Assembly: GCA_034401795.1 (NCBI GenBank)
Contig: CM067373.1
Span: forward strand, 91,532,996 to 91,596,995
Direction: 5' to 3'
DNA: 64,000 nucleotides
From: Chaetoderma sp. LZ-2023a
Taxonomy: Eukaryota; Mollusca; Caudofoveata; Chaetodermatida; Chaetodermatidae
This document shows positions 44,128-53,924 of the stretch, piece by piece. Both the position numbers and the translations under genes were made by a program. Each line of letters starts with the position of its first letter. The stretch's first letter is position 1. The notes beneath the pieces are model-generated. The model was not told the DNA's origin. It saw only the letters and a list, made by a program, of their open reading frames with translations, and did not search any database.

Positions 44128-46382
44128 TAGGGCTTCACGGTATTTCGGTATGATACCGAATACCGGTATCATACCCATACCGGTTGTCATACCGGAATGA
44201 TATTTTCAATACCGAAATATCGAAATATTATAAAAAATATTATTTGTAGAGTTTGCAATGATCATTTCGTCGTAAACAAAAACTGTCAAAATCCAACCCG
44301 GAAGTAATCACAACCGCCAAGTCTCGCGAATCTCGCGCAAATCTCGCGAGATTTGAAAGTCATAAGTACATTTTATCGGCACTGAAAAGTAAAAATGCCG
44401 AAATATCTACAAATTTATCATGCCTTATTGTTATATCCATACCTGTTCAGTTCATATTATATTAATCCTTCATTGTGTAACGATTTTCTATGCCAATAAA
44501 GGTCATTTAACTATAAAATTTCAAAGTTTTTTTGCAACGCAATTTCCGATAAATGTCCGCCATTGTTCTTACAAAGGGTGATGATGACGCGTTTGACGTC
44601 ATTATGCTCAAGAATAAATTAAAATAAACACAGCTCAGCCTCGTTCTGATTATCATTACGGGAATACTCCATCCACATTCCATTCTGATGACGCTATTGA
44701 CGGCATTACAAGGTCGACACCTATTGTTAACTTTCGCTTTGCGCGTGGTGATCATACAATAAATCCTTGTCAAAACTAGAATTGAGAAAGAATGCTCATT
44801 CAAACCTGTATGTGTCCAGCGTTTATTGACTAATTTAACTAAGACTATTGATTGCCCGCCCTGGCCGCCTAACCCTTCGATATACAGTGGCAGAATTTTG
44901 AATGCATAATATGTAGTATATGATCAAATGATTATTTTGAAAAAAATTTCCTTCAAATTTGTTGTGCTGTTCTTGATAACAAATAACACTAAAATTATTT
45001 TGGAAAAAGTGTTTCAACTTTACTGATTTTTTAAATTTTTTTGTAAAGAAAACAAGAGTATAGGTCACACACTCTGATCACTGCGAAATCAATGGCCCTA
45101 TTATTAGGCTATTAATCCATTCTATTCATACAAATTATTGATAAATTATTGATCATCATGTGACCCAAGCTCAAGAAGACCTTTTTATAAATATAGCCGT
45201 CCTAGCCCATACTAGTATTAATGTTTTAAAATTAATTTCGGACGATTATATCTTTTCAACACTATGGAATTGATTCCTAAAGCCAAGGGAACGTCTCCCG
45301 TTTGGTTACATTTCGGATTTATAGCAGGCGATGACGGTAAAGCAACTGATGAAGAAAAGCCAGTGTGTAAATTGTGTAAAGAGTCTGTGTGCGCAAAGCA
45401 GGCCAGATTGTTAACCCCAAACGTGCTTGCTTAAAACCTGATAAGGTCAACATGCTATCTTTTCTGGCAGGAAATATGTCAAACTTTGTAAAACAATAAT
45501 GCTGTAGCAGTGAGACTTATCCATTTGCAGACCAAATGAAAACTATTTTTGAACATTTTTTACTAGAATGACTGGCTAGATAATTGCAATTAACTCTACA
45601 CCTAAGAACCATAAGAGACCTATTGTTGTACTCGTGACCCCCGTGTTTTGTATTCTTAAGTGCTAAAATCACACATTTAGATTAGTAAACATAGTGCTCT
45701 CGAGTGAATAGGCCTAGCAAAAACTATTGAAAAGAGTTATCCCTGGTATGACTGGCTTGATAGCCGAGTCAGTCATTCCAAGGATACATTTTCAAAAAAA
45801 GTTTATCATTTGATTATATTGTTGATTTGTTTTAAATATTTGGAATAAAATTTACATTTAATATTTGTGGCTCGCTGTTATTTCTGCTGACTAATGGTAG
45901 CTGTCAATCATTCACCCGTTATCAAGTGCGCGTAAACATTCTGCGCACTTTACGGGGTCACTTCCGGCTTGCACATATTTTACGTGAGTCAACATTTTAT
46001 GAACTAATATCGCGACTTTGCTTCCAAAATACACAAGTAACGCGATTTATATTGTTATCTTTGTATATAGATGATAATATAAATAGTGCCGCTTGTTCAT
46101 TTATGGAAACAAATTCGAACTGAGAATAGTATTTAATGTCCGAGCATGGTGTCATATGTATGTCGTTCAAACACTAATACGTTATACGACAACGATGATT
46201 TGGGGGTGGGGAAATGACAACAAAACACATGTTTTATGTAGAATATACAAATGCTATGGCGCCCAAAGTACCCCCTACAACATCATTCAATGCACATATG
46301 AGTAATACCGGTATGAAAGGTATACCGGTATTGAAATTGATACCATAACCGGTTTTCGTTTTTCCAATACCGTGAAGCCCTA
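44128..46382. mobile_element. hAT-family element nested in the packaging ATPase
   Basis: Inverted ends TAGGGCTTCACGGTATT at 44128 and AATACCGTGAAGCCCTA ending at 46382, flanked by the exact 8-bp duplication GCTGTGAG (44120-44127 and 46383-46390), as hAT elements make. Subterminal ATACCGGTAT-type palindromes are repeated at both ends. Length is 2255 bp. The interior is AT-rich and mostly non-coding apart from a BED-finger remnant. It also carries split pieces of family P (45521-45585 and 45722-45805). Confidence 0.92.
45264..45434 (+). pseudogene. hAT transposase N-terminal remnant (BED zinc finger)
   Basis: 56 codons: MELIPKAKGTSPVWLHFGFI through EKPVCKLCKESVCAKQA. The SPVW..FGF..D...PVCKLCK pattern is the start of a BED-type zinc finger found at the N-terminus of hAT transposases. 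The paired His residues and the rest of the transposase are missing, so the element is non-autonomous. Confidence 0.7.
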
Positions 46383-46889
46383 GCTGTGAGGAGCTTCTCC
46401 ATCAGTGCTTGCAGGTTGTGTGTCTTGGTGATTAGACCGTTGTACCACTGATCGTTATTGTCGACCGCCTCAGCGGCAGAGTCGGACACCAGGAGGATGT
46501 ATCGAGACTGAAGATGTTCAGCGAGCAGGCCCGCAGCAAGTTGTTTTTTCTGTGTCCTCGCGGGGCAATGATCAGTACCACCTGACCGGCATCATCTGGT
46601 CTACTGATGTATGGTGCTGACATTGCACGTGTGCGTGAAGGATGGTCAGCAGCTCTTCAGTTGTAGCCTCGTCTATATCTGGGAGATTAAATGGCAGTTG
46701 TACCAGTTCTTTTGCCTGCTGTGTGGGTAGCGTTGTACCGCCGCCGGATATGAAGGATGCGATAGAGGCGTCAAGCATGAAATCCCAACAACAGCTGGGA
46801 AGGTAACGCCGAGGGCCTGTGTCAGTGCCCACAGTGTCTAGCACCTCGAGTATCCATATGATGCAAACTCGAGCAGCCATGCTTATTAT

Positions 46890-47606
46890 ATGATCTTAAA
46901 CGGCAGGCCAAGGAATCCTGACTTCTTCACCTCGGGTAGTTGGAGCTTTGCTGTTGCATTCGCTTGGCCATCCACCGTGATATGGCTCAGGCCGATGGCG
47001 CCTACCTTGAGATTCTCCCGATCTTGTTGGAATGAGCTCCATGGTTTCAAGAGATCCTTAACCAGGTCCTGTGCGTAGGACTCGGCCATAACTTTGATGG
47101 CACCAGCCTCATCGACTCCGAGCATACCATATCGTTGATGGTTGATTGTCCTACCGTGTCAGTGTTTCCGATGAGATCTCTGGCTGGGATGGTACCTCGG
47201 ATCTCTCGAGGTTCTCCCTTCTCATCGAAGTCTAGGAAGGATGTGGGGGCAACAGTCTCATCTGAACCGAGGCGTGCCTCGCCCAAGTGAGCGAGATCAC
47301 CTAGCTCTACTCTCTGGGTCTGTGAGTGACAGAGACATTGTTGGGGTATACATACGTCTTAAACCTAGTCATATCCAGCGGGAACCGTGGGAATAGGTGG
47401 GCATAGGTAGACCATGCGGTGGGCCAAGGAAATAAGTAACAATGCTCTGGATACTGGCCTCTACAGGGGAATGCGTTATGGGCTAACCACCATTTCTGGG
47501 AATTGGAAATCCTCAGTCTGTGTGATCGACTATGCGCTACCGACTCTGACATAGCCCGCCATGCCTCATAGGCTACTGTTGTGTCATGGAATTGCCAAGC
47601 TTCCAT
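46890..47606 (-). pseudogene. Polinton structural-type protein, frameshifted
   Basis: The start is MEAWQFHDTTVAYEAWRAMS at 47606, placed by the upstream TTTAAGATGCTATATATA box. The longer open frame upstream of it is not coding. The first frame ends near 47307. The gene continues in another frame with VELGDLAHLGEARLGSDETV, SFLDFDEKGEPREIRG, DTVGQSTINDM and then GVDEAGAIKVMAESYAQDLV, KVGAIGLSHITVDG and KKSGFLGLPFKII ending at 46890. Length is about 235 residues. Short alternating strands and Gly-rich turns would fit a jelly-roll minor capsid protein, but this is only a guess. It lies just upstream of the packaging ATPase on the same strand. Confidence 0.6.
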
Positions 47607-47625
47607 TATATATAGCATCTTAAAG

Positions 47626-48048
47626 CTAGACATAGGCCACAATGATCTCAGCCATAGCACTTGTCGCTAGCCCTAGAACAGCGGCTTCCATTAGAGGGAT
47701 GTGTTCGCCCATGATCTTGGCAGCAACAGTATAGGAGGTGCCACCGATAGCGATCTTTGGGATGAGATGTGTTATTTCTAGACAGTGGTCGACAACTGTA
47801 CTCGCCACTGTAGCGAGGAGAGCGGCTCCAGTGGCAGGAATAACCTCATTACCACCTGTCATCTTTACCACAGCCACATTCGCGGCCACGTTACTGGCGA
47901 CATGAACGGCCAAGGGATTAGCCTTTGTCAGTAGCTTCTGGGTCTTGCTTTTGAGGGCTTCTCCACCTTCTGGGGATTCTCCTGGCTCGCCGGGAGTTGC
48001 TTTACAATCTGTACCATTGATGTCATCTTTTAAGCTCTGAGTATACAA
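47626..48048 (-). CDS. Polinton membrane protein, hypothetical, start codon altered
   Basis: About 140 codons with a charged N-terminus (SLKDDINGTDCKATPGEPGE) and two or three hydrophobic segments (ANVAANVAVVKM, GAALLATVASTVV, MEAAVLGLATSAMAEIIVAY). The frame begins with TTG (48046-48048) directly after GTTTAAACGAG and TGTATAC, where the other genes have ATG. An ATG to TTG change is likely. Otherwise intact. It resembles other small multi-helix proteins of this element (50191-50640). Possible virion membrane or pore protein; unproven. Confidence 0.5.
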   Translation of the reverse strand: MYTQSLKDDINGTDCKATPGEPGESPEGGEALKSKTQKLLTKANPLAVHVASNVAANVAVVKMTGGNEVIPATGAALLATVASTVVDHCLEITHLIPKIAIGGTSYTVAAKIMGEHIPLMEAAVLGLATSAMAEIIVAYV

Positions 48049-48176
48049 CTCGTTTAAACATGTACATTCTACCTCGTGAGCGCTAAGCAGCTCTAACCAG
48101 TCTGCTTAGATTGGTATTCGGGAATATCCATAGCACTATACATAGCGGCTTAAACCATGGGCGTACTATGTACTAA

Positions 48177-48419
48177 GACGTCTTCCGCACAGAATTGAAA
48201 GACTATAAGAAGAAGTCACCAGATGAGCTCGCCCAGCTCTCTAACGCTGAGGTAGCAAAGGAGCTGACAGCTGTGAAACTCTACCTAGGATTTGGTAAGG
48301 GGCAGATCTGCTTCGTTGAATACCTCATTATGGGTGGCAGTATTGTAGAGAAGCTCCTGCGTACTAAGGCAGTCTACAAGGATCAGGAGTATCTGTCAGA
48401 CGTGTTCCAGCAGTTGTAG
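48177..48419 (+). CDS. Polinton small charged protein, hypothetical
   Basis: Open from 48177 to 48419, read as FRTELKDYKKKSPDELAQLS, NAEVAKELTAVKLYLGFGKG and so on, ending FQQL. There is no ATG in frame at the expected place. GGCTTAAACC and ACTATACATAG lie just upstream, and the ATG at 48157 is in a different frame, so a small indel after the start is likely. Helical composition, function unknown. It ends 6 bp before the next + strand gene. Confidence 0.5.
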   Translation, partial: DVFRTELKDYKKKSPDELAQLSNAEVAKELTAVKLYLGFGKGQICFVEYLIMGGSIVEKLLRTKAVYKDQEYLSDVFQQL

Positions 48420-48425
48420 GCATCC

Positions 48426-48665
48426 ATGGCATCCCCCTACAAGCTGGAAAAAGGCTGTACGACCAAACCATACAGTCCTTAGTTGTCTATGCTGACAGCG
48501 TGTTTGGGGGCTGTCGGGCAGGCCAACGTAGTTCAGGCAATCTCATTTGCCATCACTCCCACACCGGAGAGTCAGGATGATCTATTGCTCTACAAGCAGG
48601 ATCTACTAGCGGCGGAGAAGACTGGTGACAAGCACAGCAATAGCCAGACCCGACACCACTCGTAG
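48426..48665 (+). pseudogene. Polinton small protein, one in-frame stop
   Basis: ATG at 48426 (MASPYKLEKGCTTKPYSP), TAG at 48480, then the same frame to 48665 (LSMLTACLGAVGQANVVQAI, SFAITPTPESQDDLLLYKQD, LLAAEKTGDKH). A single CAG to TAG-type change explains the break. About 79 residues, possibly a C-terminal lysis or scaffold-like helix, but no domain is recognised. It forms a tight pair with 48177-48419. Confidence 0.5.
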
Positions 48666-48716
48666 GGCTATCGTCCTGCTTGCACTATCGGGCGGGGTGG
48701 TGGGTGTCGGCACGGG

Positions 48717-50040
48717 TCACGGTTTGTCATCCAGCACTCCTGCTGTTCCAGCAGTCAGAATGACAGTCAGAACGACGGTAGCACTGGCCCTTGTAGGAAA
48801 CCGCAGGGACCTAGGTGTCATGGGCGTCGGGACGACATGCGCAGCCGATTTAATGTCAGTGTTAAACCCAAAGTGGACACCTGGGGAATTCCCCTCGACC
48901 ATCATGTTATTGTAGCCCCTAATCTTCAGATCTTCGACATTCATGATCATATTGCTCGGAATAAGTCGTAGGTGTGGCGATATAGCAACGTCGAGCTTAC
49001 GACGAGCCTTCTGTAAGGCTTGCTCGAACTTGGCAATGAGGCTGCTAGGGTCTGCAACAATGAACATGTCCTCAACGAGACTGCTGAACATGGCCTGCAC
49101 CTCTTTTCCACTCACCCATCTATGGAGTGGCGCAGCTTTGTCTGGGCTGTCAGGAGACATTAACATAATGCTTCTAAGGACTGGTTGATTCGAACGATTC
49201 CTGCTGGTGTGAGCCCTGAGGTTGTGTGTGGGACAAAGTGTTTCCATGCCTCTGGATGGTTCTGCCTGATTCCGGTGATATGCATATTCTGCACCAGTGC
49301 TCCGGGCTCTGAGTCTGGATCGAATGAGAATGTCGCTGTCTTCCGACGGCCGATTTTTCGGGGTGTTTGATAGGGGAAGCCTGAATAGTCTCGTCTCAGG
49401 TTGCCATACATAACGCCTAGACTGCTGTTGTCCCCACCATGGAAACGATAGTCTGAGTGGGCGTTGAACTCTCGCTGGAGTCTACTGGCTGCTGAAATGC
49501 TGTAGCTAACGGTTCCTGCGGGCTGTGAATCGAAATCAATCGTATCAGGCAGGCTTGCGCCCAGCTCATGGAGGATTCGTCTCACCATGGAGTACACGTG
49601 GAATCTGAGACAGCTGGCAATGAGCACATCTTCGGGGGTACCGGAATAGGAGTGCAGCAAACCCGCGCCGATGCCGCATCCTGCCATGGCACACCACACA
49701 GCGAAGTTCAGCTGTTGGTTCCAGAATGAGAGATTCGGGCCTGTCATCCAGGTATGAGCTTTCTTCGCATCCTTGATGGTGGCTGCAAGGTTGGTCAGTG
49801 GTCATGAATTGATGGAGAAGCTGATGCGGGACCGGCCATCGACCGTAATGGAGATTGGGGTTAGGTCCGGTATGTCTTCTAGGGGACCACGTACTCCATC
49901 TCTCGGGCAGGTCCAGGGTGTATCCAAGCGGGTCGGTTGGCTCTGGTCGATTGTTGTGAGGTTCATTGGGAAGGCCATCTCTAGTAGTCATCGTAAAGCC
50001 GCTGTTCCAGCCGTGGATGCAACATACTATTTGACACCGT
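48717..50040 (-). pseudogene. Polinton large structural-type protein, frameshifted
   Basis: Reads leftward in at least three frames. The N-terminal part near 49900 reads GYTLDLPERWSTWSPRR and, in the next frame, TPISITVDGRSRISFSINS with an in-frame stop before LTNLAATIKD. The main block from 49747 is MTGPNLSFWNQQLNFAVWCA, AGCGI, RFHVYSMVRRILHELGASLP, DYRFHGGDNSSLGVMYG and LTPAGIVRINQSLEA. It continues from about 49160 with LRSIMLMSPDSPDKAAPLHR, KFEQALQKARRKLDVAISPH and MIMNVEDLKIRGYNNM, and ends in a hydrophobic tail (ATVVLTVILTAGTAGV). About 480 residues. FWNQQLNFAVWCA-type proteins are characteristic of metazoan Polintons. Major capsid protein is possible but not demonstrable here. Confidence 0.65.
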
Positions 50041-50044
50041 AGAG

Positions 50045-50640
50045 ATCTTTGATGCAGCCCCGCCGCAGCATCTCGTTTTTTAACTCCTCCATGTCCACCC
50101 GCCTGCTGGAGCCTTTGAGGTATTGCTGGTGCACTTTGGGTTTCTCTGCGGTACAGGGTTTGGAGCTTCAATATATGGTGGTACTCTCCATCACTGACCT
50201 GCCCATCCTCGAGAGCTTTGCTGACAGACTCGTCGATAGCCCGTAGGCTGCTCTGCTAGTGTTGCATACTTAGCATGCTTCTCCAGCTTTCTGGTGATCT
50301 GCCGCTGTCCAACCGCCAAGCCGGTGGCCAGGACAGTAGCGGCAAGGGTCATGCCACCCAGCGGGATAGTGATGATAGCACCCACCCCTGTAGCGAGGGT
50401 GGCAACAGCGGCCACATCGGCACTGCCTCCAATCACACCCGCAGCTGTGGTTGTGCATGCTAGACTGTTGTAGGCTGTTTTATATCGCTTGTGTGTTCTG
50501 CGATACTTTTCTGTCTCGTGGACGGGATTCTGTCTGATGGTGTCAATCTGCTGGAGTCGCCAGGTGTGTACTGTACCACCCTCCTCAGCTGCGAGGGTGG
50601 GACATAGTTCAGGCTGCTTTCGCCACTCCAATTTAGTCAT
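50045..50640 (-). pseudogene. Polinton two-helix membrane protein, C-terminal frameshift
   Basis: The start is at 50640 (MTKLEWRKQPELCPTLAAEE), confirmed by GTTTAAGAACTAGGTATACC immediately before the ATG. A charged helical segment (ETEKYRRTHKRYKTAYNSLA) is followed by a long hydrophobic Gly/Ala-rich hairpin (AGVIGGSADVAAVATLATGV, GAIITIPLGGMTLAATVLAT), then a basic helix. The frame shifts near 50240: HILKLQTLYRRETQSAP and MEELKNEMLRRGCIKDLYG, in other frames, carry the C-terminus to about 50045. Ancestral length about 195 residues. The glycine-rich hairpin suggests membrane insertion. Function unknown. Confidence 0.65.
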
Positions 50641-50665
50641 GGTATACCTAGTTCTTAAACGCGAG

Positions 50666-51067
50666 CTAGCTCTGCATCACCTGTAGCATCTGCTGATGAA
50701 TCATTGTGGGATTCATCTTGGAGAGCCTGGCGAACCAAACAAGCTTGTTGGTGTGGAGACCTACCCCCCTCAAACACCCCTCATCTAGCATAATGTCAGG
50801 GGCCAGTTGCTTTCGCAGCCGTGACATCTGGAACTTCACCTTGTCACTCTGATAGTACACCCGCCATTGGTGGAATTTCTTGGCTTTATGCTTCTCCTCT
50901 TCCCACTGCAAGACTTCTACAGATTCATCACACTCGTCATCCAAGTAATCATACAAGTTTGACCCTACAACGCCCTCCTCCTGCCAGATGAGGCTCTCCC
51001 ATTCTTGGACAGAGTTGTAGTCCCTTCGTCTCCTTGCCTCGCTAGCATTCTGTTCAAACCAGCTCAC
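50666..51067 (-). CDS. Polinton protein, hypothetical, intact
   Basis: 133 codons without interruption: MSWFEQNASEARRRRDYNSV, WESLIWQEEGVVGSNLYDYL, DDECDESVEVLQWEEEKHKA, VKFQMSRLRKQLAPDIMLDE, ending MNPTMIHQQMLQVMQS. Strongly charged and helical, without signal peptide or membrane segment. It is one of the few uninterrupted frames of the element. No domain recognised. It ends 26 bp before the gene at 50640 on the same strand. Confidence 0.6.
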   Translation of the reverse strand: MSWFEQNASEARRRRDYNSVQEWESLIWQEEGVVGSNLYDYLDDECDESVEVLQWEEEKHKAKKFHQWRVYYQSDKVKFQMSRLRKQLAPDIMLDEGCLRGVGLHTNKLVWFARLSKMNPTMIHQQMLQVMQS

Positions 51068-51609
51068 CCGCTGCAGTCACTCGCCTCCTTGTCGACAACA
51101 CATTTCCTGTACTACCATATATGTCTGCCATCCCGAAGAAGGTGTGTGGCTCCTCTATCCCCTTTTTCCACAACTCGGCGAATGCCTAATAGGTCTAATT
51201 ATGATATCATCATCGTCATGACGGGGATAGGTCAATAAGTAGTAGCAGCGTAGACTCGGGCATCCGACAGACATCCATGCTGACATATAGACTAATGGTG
51301 GAACTGTCAAACAGGTGATTTATGTGGGTGAACATGTTGGGGCTGATCGTTTTCCACAGTTTGCTGGTGGCTCCTGGCAGATATTCTATCACGTTTAACC
51401 ATACTTCAGTCAGTGAGCGGATATAACACATCGGCGTGTACGTACGTGGTGGAATGCTGAGCTACCTTGAAGAGAACCCATTCTATGCGATACTGAGCCG
51501 CACGTCTACCGACTAGAGATGGTCTGATGACATTCTCCCCGTTTTGGAGTAGCAATCAGACAATCGGCATGGCTATAGACTCCGTTTAAACCCCCTATAT
51601 AGATATACA
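51068..51609. other. Polinton interval with decayed coding sequence
   Basis: A minus frame at 51216-51431 (MDVCRMPESTLLLLIDLSPS) and a plus frame at about 51453 (MLSYLEENPFYAILSRTST) may be remains of a gene, and the latter stretch is conserved in the remnant at 27250. Neither is complete. A cysteine protease, expected in a Polinton, could have been here but I see no catalytic motif. Confidence 0.35.
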
Positions 51610-52568
51610 ATGGAGCCCATATTTGCTCACTCAACTGGTCTAGCTGATCTCATGGACGTGTGCGACGTTGATGCAGCCAAGGTTAAGGAAAGCGATGGCA
51701 AGTCATTCGTCATCCAATATGGAGCAGAATCCATGACATTCTTCCTCCATCCTGTCGGTGGAGATGGTGTAGAGATGCTCACTGACCTAAAGGATGTCTC
51801 GAAGGAACGTCTGGGTCGAGAGAGGGATGGGGACAAAATAGTGTTCCGCTATGACTTCCCGAAGAAGAAGTTCATCGTCCACCCCCTGATAGAACAGTCA
51901 CCAGACAAGGTTGAGTATGTTAACACCTTGGACGCTGACCTCAGCTTTCATGTCTTAGAGCAAACTGTGAAGCATGCACCACCGATGTCACATGATGGTG
52001 TGGTGTTGACCCTGGCGAAACAGCTGCAGATAGTCTTCGAAAAGAATGCAGTGTGGTATCGCGCTGGACCTGGTGGTAACTGGCGAATGTCGGCGCCACT
52101 ATCTAGACCTCCAGCGGTTATTGACATGGAGGTCACCCCACTCCACCATTGTGAAGAAGGATGGCACAGTCCAGAAGCTTTAACTGAGGGACATCTTTCC
52201 TGACCTACATAGGACATGGTACAACCCAAGTTGCGGTGGACCATAGGATTGGTGTCACTGGAGGAAAGCTCCTGCTGCATCGCCCCTTTGATGGACCAGA
52301 GGAAGCCATCAATATTCAGGCGGGTGTATTACGGGTTGAGGGTGTGTCGCACTCCTCGAAGGCGAAGCTGCTCGAGTGTGTCGGGCTCACAAGTCCGCAA
52401 ACAACCCATATTGTACTAGACCTGTGGCTTCTAGCTGGTGGTAAAGTGAAGCAACTAAGATCTGCCCCTGAAGGCATGAAGATCGGCATCGAGGACGGCA
52501 CAGGTCTCGATATGACACAGATATTTCTCGAGAGGTTCACCTTGTTTGGTTTAACCCTCCATAAATAG
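51610..52568 (+). pseudogene. Polinton structural-type protein, one frameshift
   Basis: The start is at 51610 (MEPIFAHSTGLADLMDVCDV), preceded by CGTTTAAACCCCCTATATAG. The first frame gives about 190 residues (GKSFVIQYGAESMTFFLHPV, IVFRYDFPKKKFIVHPLIEQ, NAVWYRAGPGGNWRMSAPLS). One frameshift near 52170 leads into the second frame (GVTGGKLLLHRPF, PEEAINIQAGVLRVEGVSHS, TTHIVLDLWLLAGGKVKQLR, FLERFTLFGLTLHK) ending 52568. About 319 residues, rich in alternating strands. A second, older fragment of the same gene lies at 27235-27760. It may be a capsid-type protein, but I cannot say which. Confidence 0.65.
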
Positions 52569-52569
52569 G

Positions 52570-52917
52570 ATGCTGGTTATACTACTGCTCATACCTGTGG
52601 TGGCTGCCTCACAGACAGCCATGATATTAGATGCCAAGTGGGCCCACTTCCGATGCGAGCCCCAGTACAATCCCTTCCACGACCATCTGCGGAAAAATAT
52701 CTATGACCGATTTCATCCACATGAGGAAATTGAGTCTGTCTGCCACTTCTATGGTGTAGAAAGGTCTGGACGTGGTTGTCTGCAGCCGATGCGGCACCAG
52801 ATCCTCTGTGTCACCTGTGAACATGCCGGGGTCTGCGAAGGTGTTGATGGTAGGCACGTTAGCGTTCTGCCAAGTGAGCTGGAAGGGCCTGTGGGTAATC
52901 CCCTCATGCCGATGTGA
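52570..52917 (+). CDS. Polinton secreted or membrane cysteine-containing protein
   Basis: An intact frame of 115 codons starting one base after the previous stop. The N-terminus (MLVILLLIPVVAASQTAMIL) is a clear signal peptide with likely cleavage after VVAASQ. The mature part has six cysteines (FRCEP, VCHFYG, GCLQP, ILCVTCEHAGVC), suggesting a disulfide-bonded ectodomain. GGTTTAACCCTCCATAAATA precedes the ATG, the shared promoter motif, inside the end of the previous gene. A secreted protein in a transposon is notable. Role unknown. Lack of lesions is consistent with, but does not prove, selection. Confidence 0.65.
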   Translation: MLVILLLIPVVAASQTAMILDAKWAHFRCEPQYNPFHDHLRKNIYDRFHPHEEIESVCHFYGVERSGRGCLQPMRHQILCVTCEHAGVCEGVDGRHVSVLPSELEGPVGNPLMPM

Positions 52918-53000
52918 CACTGGTCGTGACTATGTGTTTGTTTGATTCAGTTTGTTTGATATGGAGACATGAGGCTGGGCATGTATTTGTGATCCAACAT

Positions 53001-53061
53001 TATGTCTATCATCATCATCATCATCAGCATTATGTCTATCATCATCATCAGCATTATGTCT

Positions 53062-53095
<34 letters not shown>

Positions 53096-53120
53096 ATTAT
53101 GTCTATCATCATCATCAGTA
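53001..53120. repeat. (ATC)n microsatellite with AGCATTATGTCT spacers
   Basis: Three to four (ATC)n runs separated by AGCATTATGTCT or AATTATGTCT. The Asp-rich and His-rich frames here are artefacts. Confidence 0.95.
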
Positions 53121-53166
53121 GTTATAAAATAAGTGTTTCAGAACGGGCCCCCGCCACCAGGTGATG

Positions 53167-53186
53167 CCCTATTAGAGAAACGCAAC
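53167..53186 (+). promoter_or_regulatory. Terminal-gene upstream motif, right copy
   Basis: CCCTATTAGAGAAACGCAAC, identical to 34425-34444 except one base, followed by TGTATAGGTAA. It lies 40 bp before the ATG at 53226. Confidence 0.5.
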
Positions 53187-53225
53187 TGTATAGGTAATCA
53201 AGCTAACTGAATCTGAAACTCAATC

Positions 53226-53537
53226 ATGGGTTACCCGGAAGACCAATGGGCTTATATGCATGGTGTAGGTTGTGCGGCACGGCGGGAAAAGGTTGCAAGA
53301 TCATTACATGACCTGGGCGACTATGCAAATAGATCGCTCGAGTTCTGGAGAGCTTCTAACCTATCATTCGCAATAGTAGTAGACGAGGTACTCGCCCGAA
53401 AACCCCCACCTGGCGCCAAGTTAGGGCTTAGACGCTATCCACTGACAGCAATGGCAATGACAGAACTAAGACAGTATCTAGATCATCTGCTAACGATCCA
53501 CAGTATCAATATGGATGATGCTATCGAACCAAAATAA
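53226..53537 (+). CDS. Polinton right-end small protein, hypothetical
   Basis: 103 codons without interruption: MGYPEDQWAYMHGVGCAARR, EKVARSLHDLGDYANRSLEF, WRASNLSFAIVVDEVLARKP, then AMTELRQYLDHLLTIHS. Charged and helical, no signal peptide. It shares its upstream motif and a MG start with the polymerase gene at the other end. No domain recognised. Confidence 0.55.
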   Translation: MGYPEDQWAYMHGVGCAARREKVARSLHDLGDYANRSLEFWRASNLSFAIVVDEVLARKPPPGAKLGLRRYPLTAMAMTELRQYLDHLLTIHSINMDDAIEPK

Positions 53538-53586
53538 ATGTGTTGCTAGATTTTTTTATTTTAGAGTAAGATCATCGATGAGGCAG

Positions 53587-53781
53587 TCAAAGAGGAGGTC
53601 GAACTGTAAGATTCTTGTGCAGCTGTGTCTCAGCTTTGGGCTTCCTGTATGGATGCAGGCGTGTCTCTGCTTTGGGCTTCCTGTATGGTGCTGGAACAGG
53701 TGGCTCGCTGTGAGGGGTCGTGGTGGGCCCTACATTGTAATACACCTCATCTGTGAACTTATTGTGATTGCATGTATCCAT
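53587..53781 (-). CDS. Possible Pro-rich Polinton peptide
   Basis: 64 codons with a tandem duplication of PYRKPKAET (nucleotides CTTTGGGCTTCCTGTATGG twice, 36 bp apart). It could be a tail or fragment of a minus-strand gene whose start lies at 53781. Weak evidence. Confidence 0.3.
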   Translation of the reverse strand: MDTCNHNKFTDEVYYNVGPTTTPHSEPPVPAPYRKPKAETRLHPYRKPKAETQLHKNLTVRPPL

Positions 53782-53924
53782 GGTTCAGAATCTTATGAGT
53801 AAACCTGTAGTGTACTACAGTTTGTAGTGGACGTTTTATACTTGCTGGCGTGAATAAACTTATGATGTCGTAGGTCTAAATGGAAGTTTTGTACTTGCCT
53901 GGCATGGTCTGAACAATGGATGGG

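Larger units (their letters stand above)
43714..46880 (-). pseudogene. Polinton packaging ATPase, split by a hAT element
   Basis: The start is the ATG at 46880, directly after GTTTAAGATCATATAATAAG. The N-terminal half (46880-46391) reaches a damaged Walker A region (VVLIIAPRG followed by HRKNN or, in another frame, EKTT) and AEAVDNNDQWYNGLITKTHN. The hAT element follows, and the gene resumes at 44127 with RLTDPLVLVIDDPAMDKKTV, where LVLVIDD is a Walker B strand, then NMPRRIRDTKITVFILFQKY, ISPDIRHNARLLYFSS and QVADLYHFIF to 43714. Order and motifs match the FtsK/HerA-type genome-packaging ATPase of Polintons, which would drive DNA into a capsid. Besides the insertion there is at least one frameshift near 46540-46600. 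Confidence 0.75.

Noticed and set aside
51068-51609. Polinton cysteine protease
   Set aside because: Expected in these elements, but no catalytic His/Cys pattern could be identified in this interval or elsewhere in the element.
52914-53132. Asp-rich and His-rich proteins over the (ATC)n run
   Set aside because: These are pure products of the microsatellite on both strands.
34440-53540. Host gene cluster interpretation of the 34-54 kb genes
   Set aside because: Polymerase B, integrase, packaging ATPase and long inverted ends together identify a Polinton.
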